Assembly: GCF_030406045.1 (NCBI RefSeq)
Contig: NZ_CP128988.1
Location: forward strand, 1,089,438 to 1,153,437
Reading direction: 5' to 3'
DNA from: Thiohalobacter sp. IOR34
Lineage (GTDB): Bacteria > Pseudomonadota > Gammaproteobacteria > Thiohalobacterales > Thiohalobacteraceae
DNA length: 64,000 bases
Every line of letters starts with the position of its first letter. The first letter of the stretch is position 1. A program made the position numbers and the translations under genes. The notes beneath the pieces are model-generated. The model was not told the origin of the DNA, ran no database searches, and saw nothing but the letters and a program-made list of their open reading frames with translations. Positions 43,277 through 51,359 of this stretch are shown here, one piece after another.

Positions 43277-44134
43277 ATGAATATCAATGAGTTCGTCATG
43301 AACAACGAGGTGGCCATCCGGCTTGGCTTCTTCTTTGGGGTGTTCGCAGTGATGGCGCTCTGGGAGCTGATCGCCCCACGCCGGGCGCTTAGCCTGTCCA
43401 AGGCAGTGCGCTGGGCCAACAACCTGGGCCTCGTGTTCCTCAACAGTTTCATTCTGCGCCTGCTGTTTCCGGCGGCTGCGGTGGGCATGGCCGCCTTCGC
43501 GCAAGAGCAGGGCTGGGGACTGCTCAACTACCATGAGGTGCCCCAGGGACTCGCCATCCTGGCCTCCATCGTGGCCATGGATTTCATCATCTACCTGCAG
43601 CACGTGCTGGTGCATGCGGTGCCGGTGCTGTGGCGGCTGCACCGGGTGCATCATGCCGATCTCGACTACGACGTGACGACCGGCGCGCGCTTCCATCCCA
43701 TCGAGATCATCCTCTCCATGCTGATCAAGTTCGCCACCATCGTGGTACTGGGTCCGCCGGTGGTGGCAGTGGTGATCTTCGAGGTGGTGCTGAATGCCAT
43801 GGCCATGTTCAACCACGGCAACGTGCGCCTGCCGGCTGCTGTGGACCGTCTGCTGCGGCTGCTGGTGGTGACCCCCGACATGCACCGCGTGCATCACTCC
43901 GTGGAGGACGACGAGGCGAACAGCAACTTCGGTTTCAACCTTTCCTGGTGGGACCGGCTGTTCGGCACCTACCGCGACCAGCCGCGTGCCGGCCACGAGG
44001 GTATGACCATCGGCATCCACAAGCACCGTGACCCGAAGCGGGTGACCTGGCTGCCCGGCATCCTGGCGCTGCCTTTCGTCGGCCGCATCACCGGCTACAC
44101 CATCAACCGCCGTTCCTGGAGTGATGAGAAATGA
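43277..44134 (+). CDS. sterol desaturase / fatty acid hydroxylase superfamily membrane protein
   Basis: Di-iron membrane hydroxylase family, 285 aa. About five helices and the histidine clusters HVLVH, HRVHH, a single H in MFNHGN and HRVHHSVEDDE. The substrate is unknown; bacterial members act on lipids and related hydrophobic compounds. It is divergent from the ArsR-rhodanese gene and probably controlled by it. A nonamer repeat and another repeat pair follow the stop. Confidence 0.9.
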   Translation: MNINEFVMNNEVAIRLGFFFGVFAVMALWELIAPRRALSLSKAVRWANNLGLVFLNSFILRLLFPAAAVGMAAFAQEQGWGLLNYHEVPQGLAILASIVAMDFIIYLQHVLVHAVPVLWRLHRVHHADLDYDVTTGARFHPIEIILSMLIKFATIVVLGPPVVAVVIFEVVLNAMAMFNHGNVRLPAAVDRLLRLLVVTPDMHRVHHSVEDDEANSNFGFNLSWWDRLFGTYRDQPRAGHEGMTIGIHKHRDPKRVTWLPGILALPFVGRITGYTINRRSWSDEK

Positions 44135-44139
44135 TTTAT

Positions 44140-44302
44140 AGCCACGGAAACCACGGAATACACGGAAGGTTTGATAGCTTCGTAGGTCGGATCAGCCCGA
44201 AGGGCGTGATCCGACGGAATACCACGGGACGTGCCGTTGGGTGTGGACGCCTTGGTGGTGATACGTCGGATTACGGCGCTTCGCGCCTAATCCGACCTAC
44301 GG
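44140..44302. repeat. nonamer array plus GTCGGATTA-type inverted repeat pair
   Basis: AGCCACGGAAACCACGGAAT opens the region as one nonamer arm. Then CGTAGGTCGGATCAGCCCGA (44181-44217, a hairpin continuing to CCGACGG) and GTCGGATTACGGCGCTTCGC (44264-44302, continuing to CCGACCTACG) face each other. The latter resembles the GTCGGATTAGGCG repeat widespread in gammaproteobacteria. Confidence 0.8.
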
Positions 44303-44330
44303 CTTGGCGGTTTGATAACCGGGTGAGGAA

Positions 44331-45290
44331 ATGAAACGACTGACGCGCATCTTTCTTTTCTTGTCGCTGGCGGCGGGGATCGCGGTGGCGGTGATGTACC
44401 GCGACCGTTTCGACGCGCAGGCGCTGGAGGCCTGGGTGCAGGGCGCAGGTGCGGCGGGGCCGCTGCTGTTCATGGCGGTCTACGCCATCGGCACCGTGCT
44501 GTTCCTGCCGGGTTCGGTACTGACGCTCGCCGGCGGCGCCCTGTTCGGGCCGGTGCTCGGCACTTTCTACAATCTGACCGGTGCGACCGTCGGCGCGGCG
44601 CTTGCCTTCCTGGTGGCCCGCTATCTCGGGGCAGACTGGGTGGCGCGCAAGACCGGCGGGCGACTGAAGCAGCTCATCCAGGGCGTGGAGAACGAGGGCT
44701 GGCGTTTCGTCGCCTTCGTTCGCCTGGTTCCGCTGTTTCCCTTCAATCTGCTCAACTACGCCCTGGGGCTCACCCGCATCCCCTTCTGGCATTACCTCCT
44801 GGCCACCTGGGTCTGCATGCTGCCCGGCGCCATCGCCTACACCTACCTCGGCTATGCGGGCCGCGAGGCGGTGGCGGGCGGCGAGGGCCTGATCCAGAAG
44901 ATCCTGCTGGCACTGGCCTTGCTCGCGGCGGTGGCCTTTCTGCCGCGGCTGATCGCCCGCCTGCGCCAGGGACCGATGCTCAGTATCCCGGAATTGAAGG
45001 AGAAGCTGGATGGCGGTGAGGATCTGCTGGTGCTGGACGTGCGCACCGCGGAGGATTTCATCGGCGAGCAGGGCCACATCGCGCAGGCCCGCAACATCCC
45101 CCTCGAAGAACTGCCCGGACGGATCGACGAGATCCTGGACTGGGAGGAGAAGCCGGTCGTGCTGGTCTGCCGCACCGACCGCCGTTCGGCCAAGGCGGCC
45201 CGGATCCTGGCCAGGAACGGTTTTGCCGATGTGCACGTCGCCCGCGGCGGCATGACCGACTGGAACGCCAACGGCTATCCCGCCGAGTAG
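44331..45290 (+). CDS. VTT/TVP38 (DedA-like) membrane protein fused to rhodanese
   Basis: 319 aa. Residues 1-210 are a TVP38/TMEM64-type membrane domain (LPGSVLTLAGGALFGPVLGT, FVRLVPLFPFNLLNYALGLT). Residues 215-319 are a cytoplasmic rhodanese domain with active Cys280 (VLVCRTDRRSAK). VTT proteins occur near several arsenosugar and sulfur-metabolism clusters, and both are present nearby. The substrate and direction of transport are unknown. The next gene, 24 bp downstream, is a TauE-type transporter. Confidence 0.92.
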   Translation: MKRLTRIFLFLSLAAGIAVAVMYRDRFDAQALEAWVQGAGAAGPLLFMAVYAIGTVLFLPGSVLTLAGGALFGPVLGTFYNLTGATVGAALAFLVARYLGADWVARKTGGRLKQLIQGVENEGWRFVAFVRLVPLFPFNLLNYALGLTRIPFWHYLLATWVCMLPGAIAYTYLGYAGREAVAGGEGLIQKILLALALLAAVAFLPRLIARLRQGPMLSIPELKEKLDGGEDLLVLDVRTAEDFIGEQGHIAQARNIPLEELPGRIDEILDWEEKPVVLVCRTDRRSAKAARILARNGFADVHVARGGMTDWNANGYPAE

Positions 45291-45314
45291 CACCGAACAG
45301 GAGAGGACCGCATC

Positions 45315-46091
45315 ATGTCGATCACAGTCATCATCGCAGGCCTCGTCACCGGCATGTTGCTGGGCGTGTTCGGGAGCGGGGGTTCCATCATTACCCTGCC
45401 CGCGCTGATCTATCTGCTCGATACCGAACCCAAGGCAGCCATCGCCATGAGTCTCGGTATCGTCGCCATTACCGCTACCCTGGCCGCTGTTCAACATTGG
45501 CGGCGCGGCAACGTCAATCTCCGGGTGACCGCTGTCTTCGGCTTGTTCGGCGTGGTCGGCACCTACGCCGGTGCCCGGCTGGGAGTGATTACCCCGGTGG
45601 TCGTGCAGCTCGTCGTCTTTGCCCTGGTGATGTATGCCGCGGCCTGGAGGATGCTCAGGCCGCAACCGCAGCCCAGGTCGGTTGGTGCCATGGCAGTAGC
45701 CGACTGCCCGGACGGTCACTGCGAGGAGTTGGAGTACGCGCATATCGCCCTGCACGGCATCGGCGTCGGCATCCTCACCGGTGTGGTCGGGGTGGGTGGC
45801 GGCTTCCTCATCGTTCCCGCCCTGGTGCTGCTTTCCGGGCTGTCCATGAAACGCGCAGTCGGTACCTCGCTGGCCATCGTCGCCGTCAAGTCCTTTGCCG
45901 GTTTCGCCGGCTACGCCGGCGCAGTCGCCATCGACTATGACACGATGGCCGCATTCACCCTGATCGCCATCGCCGGCAGTGTGGCCGGCGGCCATCTGGC
46001 GCATCGCCTGCCGGCCGACCGGCTCAAGCGCGGCTTCGGTGGCTTCCTGGTGCTGGTTGCCAGCTACATCCTGATCAAGCAGCTACTGTGA
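45315..46091 (+). CDS. TauE/SafE-family sulfite/organosulfur exporter-like protein
   Basis: 258 aa, eight predicted helices in two homologous halves: GMLLGVFGSGGSIITLPALI early and GILTGVVGVGGGFLIVPALV in the second half, both family signatures. Members export sulfite, sulfoacetate or related anions. It lies between a rhodanese fusion and a DsrE protein, so a role in sulfur oxyanion handling is likely. A ribosome binding site (GGAGAGG) precedes the ATG. Confidence 0.92.
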   Translation: MSITVIIAGLVTGMLLGVFGSGGSIITLPALIYLLDTEPKAAIAMSLGIVAITATLAAVQHWRRGNVNLRVTAVFGLFGVVGTYAGARLGVITPVVVQLVVFALVMYAAAWRMLRPQPQPRSVGAMAVADCPDGHCEELEYAHIALHGIGVGILTGVVGVGGGFLIVPALVLLSGLSMKRAVGTSLAIVAVKSFAGFAGYAGAVAIDYDTMAAFTLIAIAGSVAGGHLAHRLPADRLKRGFGGFLVLVASYILIKQLL

Positions 46092-46101
46092 GGTGGGAGA
46101 C

Positions 46102-46455
46102 ATGAGTACAGTCACTATCGTCATTCAAAATGCACCCTACCAATCGGACAACAAGGCCTGGCACGCGCTGCGCTTCGCCGGCGCTGCGCTGAGCGAAGAT
46201 CTGGCGGTGCGTGTGCACCTGTTGGACGATGGCGTGGAAGTCGGCCGCCGAGATCAACGGGTGCCGGAAGGCGCCGTCGACCTGGAACGGCTGCTCGGCG
46301 AACTGATCGAGTGCGGGCTCGAAGTGCGCGCCTGCGGCATGGCGCTGGACGGTTGTGGTATCGACGAGGCGACGATGATCCCTGGCATCGAACGTGGCTC
46401 GATGAAGGCCCTGGCGGCCTGGGTGAAAGACAGCGATCACGTGATGGTGTTCTGA
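46102..46455 (+). CDS. DsrE/F-like sulfur relay family protein
   Basis: 117 aa. ATG 46102 follows GGTGGGAG; a GTG at 46093 is less likely. The family pattern is visible in TIVIQNAPYQSDNKAWHALR, VRVHLLDDGVEV and a cysteine loop EVRACGMALDGCGID (Cys78 and Cys85; also Cys71). DsrE-type proteins carry sulfur on cysteines. It ends a small VTT-rhodanese/TauE/DsrE operon. Confidence 0.88.
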   Translation: MSTVTIVIQNAPYQSDNKAWHALRFAGAALSEDLAVRVHLLDDGVEVGRRDQRVPEGAVDLERLLGELIECGLEVRACGMALDGCGIDEATMIPGIERGSMKALAAWVKDSDHVMVF

Positions 46456-46478
46456 TGTTTAACAAACCCGGGATGAAT

Positions 46479-46693
46479 GGCCACGGAATCCACGGAAAAC
46501 ACGGAAAGTTTGATTGCGACGCACGCTCTCCGCGCGGCGTCGAAAAGCCTGCCACCCTCATCCCGCGGAGAGCCGGGATCCTGAAAACCAGGCCGCCCTG
46601 GCTTCGTTGTCAGGATTCCAGATCTTCGCTTGGGCCACGTCCGGAATGGCGGAAAGAAATTATTTCCGTGTTTTCCGTGGATTCCGTGGCTAT
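46479..46693. repeat. nonamer repeat element with inverted arms
   Basis: Left arm GGCCACGGAATCCACGGAAA; right arm TTCCGTGGATTCCGTGGCTA. In between are the GC palindrome-like core (GCACGCTCTCCGCGCGGCGT) and an unrelated inserted repeat (TCATCCCGCGGAGAGCCGGG region). Non-coding. Confidence 0.8.
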
Positions 46694-46713
46694 TTGATGT
46701 TTGAGAGGGGCTG

Positions 46714-49047
46714 ATGGCGAGGCAGACTGAGCAGGTGATCCAGCACTGGCCGCGGGCCTTCGAGGCGACGCGGCAGGATCTGATGCCGGCGCGTTATGGT
46801 CTGCCGGTGCAGCTGCTGAGCATGGCGGCCTTCACCCTGGCCTTCTTCGGCTGGCTCAACGAGTCCTGGTTGTTCTGGTTCGACAACCCCATCTGGCTGA
46901 ACCGCTACACCGAGTATGCCCTCATCTTCGCTTTCGGTCTGTGGCGCATCGCTGCCGAGCGCAATACGTATACCCGCAGGCGGCTGATTATCCTGGTGAC
47001 AATGGTCACGGCGTTCTGGTGGCTGATCCCCTGGCTGGCACCCGTCTATGAACCCTATGTCGGCTATCTCTGGGCGCAGCCGGTGTTCCCCTCGCTGCAT
47101 GTGCCGGGCACGGTGACCTTCTTCCTGGTTCTGGCGGCGGTCTTCCTGTTCGGCCGGCGCATCATCTGCGGCTTCAACTGCCCCTGTGTCGGCATCCGCG
47201 AGACGGTGGGCTTTGCCTTCCGCGACCGGACCCTGCGCTCGAAATGGACCTGGCGCCTGCGCCATTCCAAGTGGTTTTTCTTTCTCTACTACGTCGGCGT
47301 GATGGTGGTCACCCAGTTTCCGCCCAGCGCCTGGACGGTGAGTTTCGTCGGCGGTTTCTATCTGCTGGTCGGTCTGACCTACTTCGGCACCTTCTTCGTC
47401 GCGCCCCTGGTGGGTAACCGCTTCTACTGCCGCTATCTCTGCCCCTACGGCGCCACCTTCGGCCTGCTCAATCACGCCGGTTTCTATCGGCTGCACATGG
47501 ACCAGGACAGGTGCATCGACTGCCGGCGCTGTGAGCAGGTGTGCGACATGGGCATCCCGGTCTGGGAGCAGGGCCGTGAGGCTGGAAGGGTCACGGCCCT
47601 GGAGGACTGCATGGGTTGCGCCCGCTGCGTGGTCTCCTGCCCGACCGATGCGCTGGAGATTCGCGACGTGCGCAACCTGTTCCGGCCGGCACTGAAACAG
47701 AACGCCAGTCATCTGCTGAAACGTGAACCGCGGCCCCTGCCGGCACGCCGCGAGCCGCCCGTCCGTCCCGCGTCGCAGCGGCTGCAGGATTGGGGGGAGA
47801 CGGTGCAGGTACCGTCGCTGGCCGGGATCCAGGCCCAGGCAGCACGCTGTCTCGATTGCGGTGTGCCTGGTTGTGTCAATGCCTGTCCGCTGCACAACCG
47901 GATACCCGAATGGCTGGAGGCGGTGGCCCGGGGCGAGATCGAGCACGCGGCCGAGATCGCGCATGCGACCAGCAGCCTGCCCGAGGTTTGCGGCACCCTC
48001 TGTCCCCAGCACCGTCTGTGCGAGGGTGCCTGCACCCTCGCCGATACGGCGGCTGGGCCGGTAACCATCGGTGCCGTGGAACGCTTTCTGGTGGACGAGG
48101 CCGCCTCCCGGGGCTGGCGGCCGTCCGGGGCGCAGAGGCGGCTGGACAGGAAGGCGGCGATGATCGGCGCCGGTCCCGCGGGTCTGGCCTGCGCCGATGT
48201 CCTGAGTCGTGCCGGCTGGGCGGTCACCGTCTTCGACCGCGCGACGCAGATCGGCGGTCTGTTGGCCAGCGGCGTGCCGCCCTTCAAGCTGGACAAGGCG
48301 CTGCTGGAGCGCCGCCGCCGCTGGCTGGAAGGGCAGGGCGTGCGGTTCCGTCCGGGTACGGAGATCAGTGAGGCCGATGTCTGGCGGCTGCTGACGGAAC
48401 AGGATGCACTGTTCCTCGGCATCGGTGCCCAGACGGGGCGCCCCCTGGTGCTGCCTGGCCGCGAACTCGCCGGGGTCGAGGAGGCGCTCGACTACCTGCG
48501 GCGGGCCAATGCCGGCGCCCATGACGAGATGCGGGGCCGGCGGGTGCTGGTCATCGGTGGGGGCGATACCGCCATGGACTGCGCCCGTAGCGCCCTGCGC
48601 CAGGGCGCGGCGGCAGTGACGGTGGTCTACCGCCGTGACGAGGCGGCGATGCGCGCCTCCCCCAAGGAGCGCCGGGCGGCGGCCGAGGAAGGCGTGCGCT
48701 TCCTGTTCCAGCGTGTACCCGAGGCGGTGCTGGGAGAGGCTGCGGTCACCGGCATGCGCTTCTTGCGCGCCGAAGGCAGCGTCGAGAAGCTCGACTGCGA
48801 TCGCGTGATCCTCGCCGTGGGCCAGGTGAACGCGCCGCCCGACTGGCTGGAGGCGCTGGGTGTCGCCCTGGACGAGCGGGGACGCATCCGGGTGGATACC
48901 GAGGGCCGCACGGACCACCCCAAGATCTACGCTGGCGGTGACGACACCCTCGGCCCTGACCTGGTGGTCACCGCCGTCGCCGCCGGCCGCCGTGCCGCCC
49001 AGGCCATCCTCCACGACCACCGCCGGCTTCGCCTGAGGGCATCATGA
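46714..49047 (+). CDS. membrane Fe-S protein (NapH/NosR-type) fused to a GltD-like FAD/NAD(P) oxidoreductase
   Basis: 777 aa. Residues 30-255 hold about six helices with two Cys-rich membrane-edge motifs, CGFNCPC (152-158) and CRYLCP (239-244), as in the NapH/NosR/CcoG group. Residues 267-315 contain two [4Fe-4S] motifs (CIDCRRCEQVC, CMGCARCVVSCP). Residues 370-777 match the small subunit of glutamate synthase: N-terminal Fe-S domain (CLDCGVPGCVNACP), FAD motif IGAGPAGLACA (484-494), NAD(P)H motif VLVIGGGDTAMD (611-622) and a second FAD motif near YAGGDDT. The fusion predicts electron transfer between NAD(P)H and the membrane or periplasm. Direction and partners are unknown; multiheme cytochrome genes follow. 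Ribosome binding site GAGAGGGG. Confidence 0.9.
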   Translation: MARQTEQVIQHWPRAFEATRQDLMPARYGLPVQLLSMAAFTLAFFGWLNESWLFWFDNPIWLNRYTEYALIFAFGLWRIAAERNTYTRRRLIILVTMVTAFWWLIPWLAPVYEPYVGYLWAQPVFPSLHVPGTVTFFLVLAAVFLFGRRIICGFNCPCVGIRETVGFAFRDRTLRSKWTWRLRHSKWFFFLYYVGVMVVTQFPPSAWTVSFVGGFYLLVGLTYFGTFFVAPLVGNRFYCRYLCPYGATFGLLNHAGFYRLHMDQDRCIDCRRCEQVCDMGIPVWEQGREAGRVTALEDCMGCARCVVSCPTDALEIRDVRNLFRPALKQNASHLLKREPRPLPARREPPVRPASQRLQDWGETVQVPSLAGIQAQAARCLDCGVPGCVNACPLHNRIPEWLEAVARGEIEHAAEIAHATSSLPEVCGTLCPQHRLCEGACTLADTAAGPVTIGAVERFLVDEAASRGWRPSGAQRRLDRKAAMIGAGPAGLACADVLSRAGWAVTVFDRATQIGGLLASGVPPFKLDKALLERRRRWLEGQGVRFRPGTEISEADVWRLLTEQDALFLGIGAQTGRPLVLPGRELAGVEEALDYLRRANAGAHDEMRGRRVLVIGGGDTAMDCARSALRQGAAAVTVVYRRDEAAMRASPKERRAAAEEGVRFLFQRVPEAVLGEAAVTGMRFLRAEGSVEKLDCDRVILAVGQVNAPPDWLEALGVALDERGRIRVDTEGRTDHPKIYAGGDDTLGPDLVVTAVAAGRRAAQAILHDHRRLRLRAS

Positions 49048-49117
49048 GTAGCCACGAAACCCACGAAAACGACTTGAGACTTACGGCGCCTCTCGGAGCG
49101 CGTGCGTCGAATATTAA

Positions 49118-49362
49118 CCCGCATATTGCACGAAGGATTCGAGTTTCAGGGCGAATCTGGCCAAGCAGTTTGTTCGATCGCCCGTAGAAGCATAGCCGTA
49201 CCTATGGTTCAAGGGGGATCGGGCAAAATGCGACGCCAGATTTGGTCTGAACTCGAATAGGCACAAACTGTAACAGGGCGCAATTGCTCGTAGAGGGGAT
49301 TACTGCCTTGATAAATAACGTAAAAATTACGCTTTCAAGGCCGCCTTCGTGCAATATGCGGG
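49118..49362. mobile_element. 245-bp TIR element (YTAR-flanked MITE), copy 3
   Basis: Ends CCCGCATATTGCACGAAGG and CCTTCGTGCAATATGCGGG, flanked by TTAA at 49114-49117 and 49363-49366. The same length and a closely similar interior to 32000-32244. Confidence 0.87.
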
Positions 49363-49366
49363 TTAA

Positions 49367-49401
49367 CCCGGCGGCTGAACACGGCATATTCAGTTGCCGG
49401 G
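49367..49401. repeat. 35-bp palindrome bounded by TTAA
   Basis: CCCGGC and GCCGGG ends with inner CTGAA/TTCAG pairing, flanked by TTAA (49363-49366 and 49402-49405). It shares one TTAA with the 245-bp element. It may be a minimal derivative of the same family. Confidence 0.6.
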
Positions 49402-49442
49402 TTAATAAAAATCATTTCGTGGATTTGGTGGGTTTCGTGGCC

Positions 49443-49631
49443 ATGTATCTGCTGTCTCTAAGCACGGCCTGGGGACATCATACGCGGGAACACTTGATGC
49501 TGGAGGAAGATGCCGAAGGGGTGATCGCCGCCACGCGTGAGGGTGGCAACGGCTGGCTGCTGTGGGCCGGCCTGGGGCTGCTGCTGTTCCTTGCTGTGGT
49601 GCGCTGGTGGGCGCGGAGGCGGGGGCGGTGA
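49443..49631 (+). CDS. small membrane protein before the octaheme cytochrome
   Basis: 62 aa from ATG 49443: MYLLSLSTAWGHHTREHLML, an acidic linker, and a C-terminal helix GWLLWAGLGLLLFLAVVRWW with a basic RRRGR end. The stop overlaps the GTG of the octaheme gene (GTGA), so they are coupled. The start codon directly follows the nonamer repeat. Upstream in-frame repeat codons (from a GTG/TTG) read VDLVGFVAM and would lengthen the N-terminal hydrophobic stretch into a better signal sequence. No homologue recognised; a cytochrome anchor or assembly role is inferred from coupling. Confidence 0.65.
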   Translation: MYLLSLSTAWGHHTREHLMLEEDAEGVIAATREGGNGWLLWAGLGLLLFLAVVRWWARRRGR

Positions 49632-50968
49632 AAAGGGTGCCGCGCTATGTCTGGATCCCCGTGATCCTGGCGCTGATCGCCGTGCCTGCCGGTTTCTGGT
49701 ACGTCGACTGGAGTCGCGGCGGCGCGGGTGCCGGGCTCTATTCCAGGGCCTGGATGCCGGAGGCGGTGTTTGCCTACTGGGACCCTGCCGACTTCTATGC
49801 GGCGCCGGAGTCCCTGGGCGGCAGCTTCCAGGGTGAACAGTGCGTCCAGTGCCATCAGGCGGTCACCCCCGGCATCGTCAACGACTGGCGGGCCAGCCGT
49901 CACTCGCAGCCAAAGGGGCGCGCCCCCGTCTACTGCAGCGACTGCCACGGCAGTGACCACCAGTCCCTGCACCTGCCGACCCCCGAGGTTTGCGGCGGTT
50001 GCCATGCCACCCAGCATGTCCAGTTCGAGGACGAGAAGCGCCTCGGTTTTCCCAGCCACGCCCTGGCCCTGGAGCGGGCGCTGGATGCACCGCACTTTGT
50101 CGACAAGCCCAAGGCCGAGGTGAGTGCCTGCCTGCAGTGCCATTCGGTAGCGGCCAAGTGCGATTCCTGCCATACCCGGCACCGCTTCAACGCCGCCGAG
50201 GCGCGTCGGCCCGAGGCCTGCATCACCTGCCACAGCGGTCCGCCACATCCCGACGACGAGACCTTTTACGCCTCGGCCCATGGTCGTCTCTATCTTGCCG
50301 AGGGCGACGAGTGGGACTGGTCGAAGCCGCTCGTCCGGGGTAACTACAAGGCGCCGACCTGTGCCTACTGCCACATGCAGGCGGGTCGCCATCAGGTGGC
50401 CGACAAGCCGATCCACAAGTTCGGTATCCGCCAGGTCAATCCGCTGACCTCGGCCAATGCGGTCAAACGTCGACAGTGGGTCGAGCTGTGCAGCGACTGC
50501 CATGAGGCAGGGCAGGCGAGTGCCTGGCTCGCCGCGCTGGATGCCGAGCGCAAGCAGGCCTGGCAGATGCTGCGCGGGGCGGAGGCCGTGCTCAAGGACC
50601 TGCGCGCAGAGGGACTGCTCTATCCCAACGCCGGCGAGCGTCCGCCCTATCCCAACAGCACCCTGGACCGTCTGTTGCCCAAGGCACGCATCGGTTTCTA
50701 CGAGGGCCAGGCCTCGGCCTTCTACAATGTCTCGCCCATCGAGCGCGATTATTTCGAGATGTGGTACTTCGACAACCTAGCCGCCTACAAGGGCGCGGCA
50801 CACGGCGACGCGGCGATGGTGAAACGCGGTCACGCCGCCCTGGAAAAGGATCTCCAAGCCATCCGCGCCGAGGCGCAACGGCTGCGCGAACTCGGCCCGG
50901 TCCGCCCCGACCCCCGGCCCCTGTGGTTCTCCGGCGAATACACCGAACACAACCTGGAGAACAATTGA
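49628..50968 (+). CDS. octaheme cytochrome c, hydroxylamine oxidoreductase (HAO) family
   Basis: 446 aa with GTG start overlapping the preceding stop. N-terminal membrane anchor (residues 7-24), then eight CxxCH motifs beginning at residues 72, 103, 122, 168, 178, 198, 245 and 288. The distinctive CAYCHMQAGRH and the helical C-terminal region with ERDYFEMWYFDNLAAYKGAA match HAO-type multiheme proteins. Family members oxidise hydroxylamine or hydrazine, or reduce nitrite/hydroxylamine; which applies here cannot be read, and whether a Tyr cross-links the active heme needs alignment. No amo or hzs genes are in the window. Matured by the Ccm system encoded nearby. Confidence 0.88.
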   Translation: MKRVPRYVWIPVILALIAVPAGFWYVDWSRGGAGAGLYSRAWMPEAVFAYWDPADFYAAPESLGGSFQGEQCVQCHQAVTPGIVNDWRASRHSQPKGRAPVYCSDCHGSDHQSLHLPTPEVCGGCHATQHVQFEDEKRLGFPSHALALERALDAPHFVDKPKAEVSACLQCHSVAAKCDSCHTRHRFNAAEARRPEACITCHSGPPHPDDETFYASAHGRLYLAEGDEWDWSKPLVRGNYKAPTCAYCHMQAGRHQVADKPIHKFGIRQVNPLTSANAVKRRQWVELCSDCHEAGQASAWLAALDAERKQAWQMLRGAEAVLKDLRAEGLLYPNAGERPPYPNSTLDRLLPKARIGFYEGQASAFYNVSPIERDYFEMWYFDNLAAYKGAAHGDAAMVKRGHAALEKDLQAIRAEAQRLRELGPVRPDPRPLWFSGEYTEHNLENN

Positions 50969-50974
50969 GATGGA

Positions 50975-51080
50975 TAGCCACGGAATCTACGAAGCCCGAG
51001 AAATGGATGGCCACGAAACCCACGAAATCCACGAAAAGGGTTTTGGTGTTTTCGCTGCCGCGCAGAGTGCGTGCGCCGCA
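50975..51080. repeat. nonamer arrays and GC core, interrupted by the MITE
   Basis: AGCCACGGAATCTACGAAG (50975-50993) and GGCCACGAAACCCACGAAAT (51009-51036) are followed by a core CGCAGAGTGCGTGCGCCGC. The TA-type MITE is inserted just after, so the right arm of this element is missing or unrecognisable. Confidence 0.7.
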
Positions 51081-51086
51081 ATACTA

Positions 51087-51348
51087 CTAAGACAAACGAT
51101 AACAAAGCCTCATTCAGCGGGTATCCGGGCGGTCAGCCGCAAGGCGCGCCAGAGCCGGCATGGCCATTCCATGTCAAGCTGGCGCAACACCGCAGATGGC
51201 CGCCCGGCCGCCCGCCCGCAGGGAGCGACCCCGGCGTCCCGGTTCGGCGTTGCGTTGCTTGGCAAGGGCATGCCATTCCCCGCGCAACACGCCTTGATCC
51301 GGAACGCCGAGGTCGCTCTGAATGAGGCTTTGTTATCGTTTGTCTTAG
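51087..51348. mobile_element. 262-bp MITE flanked by TA, copy 2
   Basis: The same 31-bp terminal inverted repeats as 13197-13459 (beginning CTAAGACAAACGATAACAAA), with TA at 51085-51086 and 51349-51350. The interior is related to copy 1 but diverged. It ends 11 bp before the ATG of the pentaheme cytochrome gene. Confidence 0.88.
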
Positions 51349-51359
51349 TAATTAATTTC

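Larger units (their letters stand above)
49049..49442. repeat. nonamer element split by two nested insertions
   Basis: Left arm TAGCCACGAAACCCACGAAA, a GC core (about 49083-49108), then two TTAA-bounded insertions (49118-49362 and 49367-49401), then the right arm TTTCGTGGATTTGGTGGGTT, ending GTGGCC at the next start codon. Removing the insertions restores an element of about 110 bp like that at 54822-54930. Confidence 0.8.

Noticed and set aside
49628-50968. Ammonia-oxidation hydroxylamine dehydrogenase (hao of nitrifiers)
   Set aside because: The heme pattern fits the family, but no amoCAB, cycA or cycB neighbours are present, so a nitrifier role cannot be claimed.
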